9,690 nt of DNA from contig CAYPRM010000043.1 in NCBI GenBank assembly GCA_964413365.1, positions 1-9,690 of the forward strand, given 5' to 3'. The notes beneath the pieces were generated by a model. That model did not search any database, was not told the DNA's origin, and saw only the letters and a list, made by a program, of their open reading frames with translations. Source of the DNA: RGIG4608 sp964413365. GTDB lineage: Bacteria > Bacillota > Clostridia > Oscillospirales > CAG-272. Both the position numbers and the translations under genes were made by a program. This document shows positions 6,671 to 9,690 of the stretch, in pieces. The number at the start of each line of letters is the position of its first letter. Position 1 is the first letter of the stretch.

Positions 6671-8605
6671 ATGGCACAGGTCAAACCCACTCAACAGAAG
6701 AAAATGAGCCGTCCTGCGCTTGCGGCGCTTATCGTCAGCATCGTTCTTGTCGTTGCTATGATAGTTTCGCTCGTCGCATCCAACGGAATTTTCACACGTA
6801 TAAAGAAGGGAGCATACACCGAGAACTTTGAGATCAACGGTTCCATGCTCGCATACTATACGGCATCGTACTATCAGAATTGGTACTACAATAACTACTA
6901 TTATATCCTTCTCGGATATATAAGTTTCGATGCATCCAAGCCCCTTAGCGAGCAGTACACCGACAGCTCCAAGACGACCACATACCTTGATCAGTTCACA
7001 AACGGAACCAAGGATTACGTCGAGCAGGTGCTCAAGTACTGCGAGGCAGCTCTTGCCGATAAGGAGGGCTACGATTACGACGCCGCTAAGGCTGAGGCAG
7101 AGGAGTACGCAAATTCCTCCATCGAGTCCCTCAAGGAGAGCGCACGTAAGAACAGCATGGATCTTGCTACCTACATTCGCTACAACTTCGGCGATGAGGT
7201 GAGCCAGAGCGATCTTAAGAAGGCACTTATTCTCGAGCACATCGCATCCGATTATGCTAACGTTATCTACGATAGGATCTACGATGCTATGACCGAGGAG
7301 CGCAAGGATAAGTATTTCAAGGATAACCTCAGCACATTCATCAGCGCAGAGTACCTTATCTTCACACTCACAGAGACTGAGACTCCCAATAAGATCGACG
7401 ATAAGCTGTATGTTACCGATGAGTATCCCGACGGCAAGAAGAACCCCGAGTACGAGAAGGCTGTCGCAGCTGAGGCTGAGAGAGTAAAGGTCATCAACGA
7501 TGGCAATAAGCTCAAGGATCAGGAGATCATCGCTAAGTTCAAGGACCTCGAGTCCATCACCGATGTTGATGAGAGAGTAAAGGCGTTCAAGAAGCTCATA
7601 ATGGAGCAGAAGTACGAAGCAAGCTTCAACACCGCATATACAGCAGGCACAAAGGATTGGGACAAGGGAGACCTTCCCTCCGATGAGGATAAGGAAGCAT
7701 TCCGCGACCAGATGAAGGAAGCCATCATCAACGCCGCTATCGAGGGTAAGAAGGATCTTACCGAGGATAAGACTGAGGATGACACCACCGAGGGCGAGGA
7801 CGAGACCGAGTCACAGGCAGAGGGCGAGACCAAGTGGGATAAGCTCAAGAAGACTCTCCCCACTTCCGTTATCACCAACCTCAATTCTGCAGTAACAAAT
7901 TCTACAAAGACTGTAAAATACAGCATCGCAGATGCAAGAAATCAGTGGCTCTTCGGTGGCGTAAAGGCTGAGTACGGCATTGATTACACCGACGAGGAGA
8001 ACGAGAAGAACTTTGAGCACGTAAGTGCTATAAAGGGCGAGATCGACAGAGAGGATAAGGAGATCACCGACGAGACCAAGAAGGGCTACGGCGCGTATAC
8101 TCTCAATGTTTACTGCGTTACAGAGTCTGCTCACAGAGATGAGAGCGCAACGCATAACGTAGGTCATATCCTTTTCAAGGTCGATAAGAACGATTCCACC
8201 TGCTACGCAACAAGCGATGAGGCTAAGGCAGCAGCGGATAAGATCCTTGAGCAGATCAAGGCTACCGCTAAGGACGGCGTAGTTGATAAGGATATCTTCG
8301 AGCAGTTCGGTAAGGATAATACCCACGACTCCAACGTTTTCTATGAGAACGTTTATGAGGGACAGATGGTAGATGAGTTCAATGATTGGCTCTTTGATTC
8401 TGAGAGAACTCAGGGCGAGGTAGATCTTATTGAGACCAAGAGCTACGGCTGGCATATCATGTTCTATAACGGCCTCGGCGAGATCCGCTGGAAGTCGGAC
8501 GCACATGACGCCGCAACGGATGAGGACGTCGACACCTGGTACGATGAGCTTAAGACTACCGTAACCATCAATACGAACCTCATTAAGACATTCCTCGGCG
8601 AATGA
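6671..8605 (+). CDS. Membrane-anchored parvulin-type (SurA/PrsA-like) peptidyl-prolyl isomerase
   Basis: Likely foldase for exported proteins, acting outside the membrane. The 644-residue product has a short basic N-terminus, one membrane anchor (about 16-37) without a lipobox Cys, and a Tyr-rich stretch (nine Tyr in 62-78) at the start of a helical SurA-N-like chaperone region (about 50-215). A parvulin (rotamase) domain lies at about 495-605: GHILFKV with H499 and SYGWHIMFYNG with H595 match the two conserved His regions, while the usual GG-LG middle is degenerate. A second, more diverged copy may begin near AEYLIFTL (226-233) and end near YTLNVYCV (476-483); both copies hold an N-x-WLF motif (424-428 and 571-575). 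An acidic linker (about 363-387) interrupts the first. The ATG at 6671 is chosen because AAGGAG (6653-6658) lies 12 nt upstream; ATG 6644 has no such site. Nearly all Lys codons are AAG, consistent with high expression. Isomerase activity is uncertain. Confidence 0.82.
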   Translation: MAQVKPTQQKKMSRPALAALIVSIVLVVAMIVSLVASNGIFTRIKKGAYTENFEINGSMLAYYTASYYQNWYYNNYYYILLGYISFDASKPLSEQYTDSSKTTTYLDQFTNGTKDYVEQVLKYCEAALADKEGYDYDAAKAEAEEYANSSIESLKESARKNSMDLATYIRYNFGDEVSQSDLKKALILEHIASDYANVIYDRIYDAMTEERKDKYFKDNLSTFISAEYLIFTLTETETPNKIDDKLYVTDEYPDGKKNPEYEKAVAAEAERVKVINDGNKLKDQEIIAKFKDLESITDVDERVKAFKKLIMEQKYEASFNTAYTAGTKDWDKGDLPSDEDKEAFRDQMKEAIINAAIEGKKDLTEDKTEDDTTEGEDETESQAEGETKWDKLKKTLPTSVITNLNSAVTNSTKTVKYSIADARNQWLFGGVKAEYGIDYTDEENEKNFEHVSAIKGEIDREDKEITDETKKGYGAYTLNVYCVTESAHRDESATHNVGHILFKVDKNDSTCYATSDEAKAAADKILEQIKATAKDGVVDKDIFEQFGKDNTHDSNVFYENVYEGQMVDEFNDWLFDSERTQGEVDLIETKSYGWHIMFYNGLGEIRWKSDAHDAATDEDVDTWYDELKTTVTINTNLIKTFLGE

Positions 8606-8610
8606 TCTTA

Positions 8611-8648
8611 AAAATAAAATGGCACGGATCCTCCGTGCCATTTTGCTA
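8611..8648 (+). terminator. Strong intrinsic terminator after the parvulin gene
   Basis: A perfect 13-bp stem (8616-8628 with 8632-8644) closes on a 3-nt loop, six bases after the stop codon. The arms carry AAAA and TTTT at their bases, so the structure can serve both strands; the free T-run beyond it is short. Confidence 0.85.
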
Positions 8649-8787
8649 AAGTGGGCTCACCCATTTACATAGCGAGCAATATCGGTGCTCCCCTCGTTCG
8701 CACAGCGAGCATTGTACGTCGCCTTCGGCTAATGATGTTAGCACTCAAAAAACAGCACAAACCCATTCTTTCCATCTGGAGGTCAAT
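8645..8787 (+). promoter_or_regulatory. Gap with competing short hairpins before the Cys-rich gene
   Basis: The 8-mer AGCGAGCA occurs twice in the same direction (8671-8678, 8704-8711). TGCTC (8686-8690) lies between them and can pair with GAGCA of either copy, giving two mutually exclusive hairpins. A further hairpin GCTAA-TGATG-TTAGC lies at 8728-8742. I see no convincing promoter here, so how the next gene is transcribed is unclear. It may be an intergenic palindromic repeat or a leader element. Confidence 0.35.
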
Positions 8788-9453
8788 ATGAAAACCAAAT
8801 CAAGCTCCATTCTCGCCTACCGCTGTCCGATCTGCGGCTCCGGCGTTATGACCATTCCCGACGCGCTCTCCCTGAGTGCACCGATGCTCCGTCTGCGTTG
8901 CGACTGCGGCGGTAGCGAGATGTCCATCACAAGGCACGCCGACGGGCGGATCTCTCTGGACGTTCCGTGCCTCATCTGCCCGAAGCCCCACACATTCACC
9001 CTCGCACCCAATGTTCTGCACACCGAGGATACGCTCGCGCTCCGTTGCCCCTGCTCCGATATGAATATTTGCTTCATCGGCGACGAGGATCACGTAAAGG
9101 CGGAGCTGGCTCGCGGCGAGCTTGAGCTGATGCGCCTGATGGAGGAGAACGGAGTAGCCGATCTCTCGAGCTTCAGACGCGCGAACGAGGAGGACGACGA
9201 GGCACTTGATTCCGAGCTGACGCAGAGCGTTCTTTTCGTGCTCTCCGAGCTCGAGGCGGAGAAAAGGATCTTCTGCCGTTGCCCTCGCGGCGATGGAAAA
9301 GAGAAAATCGATCCCGAAAAATACGGCTTCGAGATCCGCGCAGGCGAGGTCGTTGTGAGTTGCCGTGACTGCGGTGCGCAGAGGGCGATCCCGACGGACA
9401 ACTCGCTCAATACGCACGCATTCCTCGACTCGGACGTGCTCTATCTCGAATAA
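8788..9453 (+). CDS. Conserved hypothetical protein with three CxxC/CxC pairs
   Basis: Unnamed 221-residue soluble protein; no signal peptide or membrane segment. Its cysteines form three similar pairs: C13-x-x-C16 with C38-x-C40, C61-x-x-C64 with C87-x-C89, and C163-x-C165 with C192-x-x-C195 (order reversed). Each pair could make a four-Cys zinc ribbon, so the protein may bind up to three zinc ions. The first two pairs are joined by beta-rich segments, while residues 100-160 form an acidic helical region (LARGELELMRLMEEN, then EEDDEALDSE) that separates them from the third. It looks like a clostridial conserved family of unknown function that I recall only loosely. The ATG is supported by TGGAGG 5 nt upstream. 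The upstream terminator suggests it is not co-transcribed with the foldase. A role in nucleic-acid or protein binding is possible, but nothing here shows it. Confidence 0.75.
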   Translation: MKTKSSSILAYRCPICGSGVMTIPDALSLSAPMLRLRCDCGGSEMSITRHADGRISLDVPCLICPKPHTFTLAPNVLHTEDTLALRCPCSDMNICFIGDEDHVKAELARGELELMRLMEENGVADLSSFRRANEEDDEALDSELTQSVLFVLSELEAEKRIFCRCPRGDGKEKIDPEKYGFEIRAGEVVVSCRDCGAQRAIPTDNSLNTHAFLDSDVLYLE

Positions 9454-9581
9454 CGGACGAAAATTTGCCCTCCGACGGCGGTCGCGGCACGCTTTGGCTC
9501 GAAAAATTGAGCAAAAATGCCAAAAAATCCGCCTCGGGAGAGCAAAATAACCGATTTTTTTGAAATTTTGAAAAAAAGGTC

Positions 9582-9610
9582 TTGACAAACAAGAAGCGTT
9601 ATGATAAAAT
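9582..9610 (+). promoter_or_regulatory. Promoter for tRNA-Met
   Basis: Perfect TTGACA (9582-9587), 17-nt spacer, TAAAAT (9605-9610). The start point near 9617 lies 20 nt before the mature tRNA 5' end, as expected for a primary transcript trimmed by RNase P. More tRNA genes may follow beyond the window. Confidence 0.85.
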
Positions 9611-9636
9611 ATACAAGTCGCTGATAAAAACGATAT

Positions 9637-9690
9637 GGCGGGATAGCTCAGTTGGCTAGAGCAATCGGTTCATACCCGATAGGTCATGGG
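9637..9690 (+). tRNA. tRNA-Met(CAT), elongator type, cut by the window end
   Basis: GGCGGGA acceptor strand (9637-9643), TA, D-arm GCTC/GAGC (9646-9649 with 9659-9662 region) with the GG of the D-loop, anticodon stem ATCGG/CCGAT around loop TTCATAC with anticodon CAT at 9671-9673, variable loop AGGTC, and the first T-stem strand ATGGG. The GGCGGG start with a paired first base and the lack of three G-C pairs next to the anticodon loop point to elongator Met rather than initiator. CAT is also the gene-level anticodon of the lysidine tRNA-Ile2, but the body fits Met better. The T-loop, 3' acceptor strand and CCA lie outside the window. Confidence 0.93.

Noticed and set aside
9454..9581. Terminator after the Cys-rich gene
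   Set aside because: GCTC/GAGC around an A-run near 9499-9514 and AAAAAATC/GATTTTTT near 9520-9561 can pair, but the first stem is short and the second is weak with a long loop, so neither is convincing.
9637..9690. Initiator tRNA-fMet
   Set aside because: The acceptor begins GGCGGGA and the anticodon stem lacks the three consecutive G-C pairs of initiator tRNA.

Overview
The window looks like chromosome from an anaerobic, low-to-mid GC Clostridia (Firmicutes/Bacillota), probably an Oscillospiraceae- or Christensenellales-type gut bacterium. The reasons are strong AGGAGG-type ribosome binding sites, near-consensus sigma-A promoters, an RNase J, an AbrB/SpoVT-type regulator with a Cys4 tail typical of clostridia, and a membrane-anchored parvulin foldase. 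This placement is inference; no marker here fixes the genus. It is core chromosome rather than a mobile or defence island: I see no transposase, integrase, phage gene or CRISPR array.

Left half (minus strand, 33-4242). An AbrB-like gene (3891-4142) has its own promoter and an 11-nt inverted repeat directly before its ribosome binding site. It is followed by a hairpin that probably acts as a terminator. A second promoter (3747-3775) then drives a tight operon: mreD, a CPBP-family intramembrane protease, and penicillin-binding protein 2. MreD and PBP2 belong to the cell-elongation machinery. The protease is joined to mreD by a 4-base ATGA overlap and its stop lies 15 nt before PBP2. MreB, MreC and RodA are not in the window.

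Centre (4243-6670). The abrB and rnj promoters are divergent. The rnj promoter is a perfect TTGACA-17-TATAAT and is followed by an untranslated leader of about 225 nt that can form a long imperfect hairpin. RNase J itself carries all the expected metallo-beta-lactamase residues, after a basic, repetitive N-terminal extension of about 95 residues.

Right half (plus strand, 6671-9690). A large membrane-anchored parvulin-type foldase ends in a very clear 13-bp terminator hairpin. A 143-nt gap with competing short hairpins precedes a conserved-looking but unnamed protein with three CxxC/CxC pairs. The window ends inside an elongator tRNA-Met (anticodon CAT) that has its own strong promoter.

Overall these are housekeeping functions: wall elongation, RNA turnover, protein folding outside the membrane, and translation. 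The parts that merit attention are the regulatory RNA and DNA structures, the protease inside the elongation operon, and the unnamed cysteine-rich protein.
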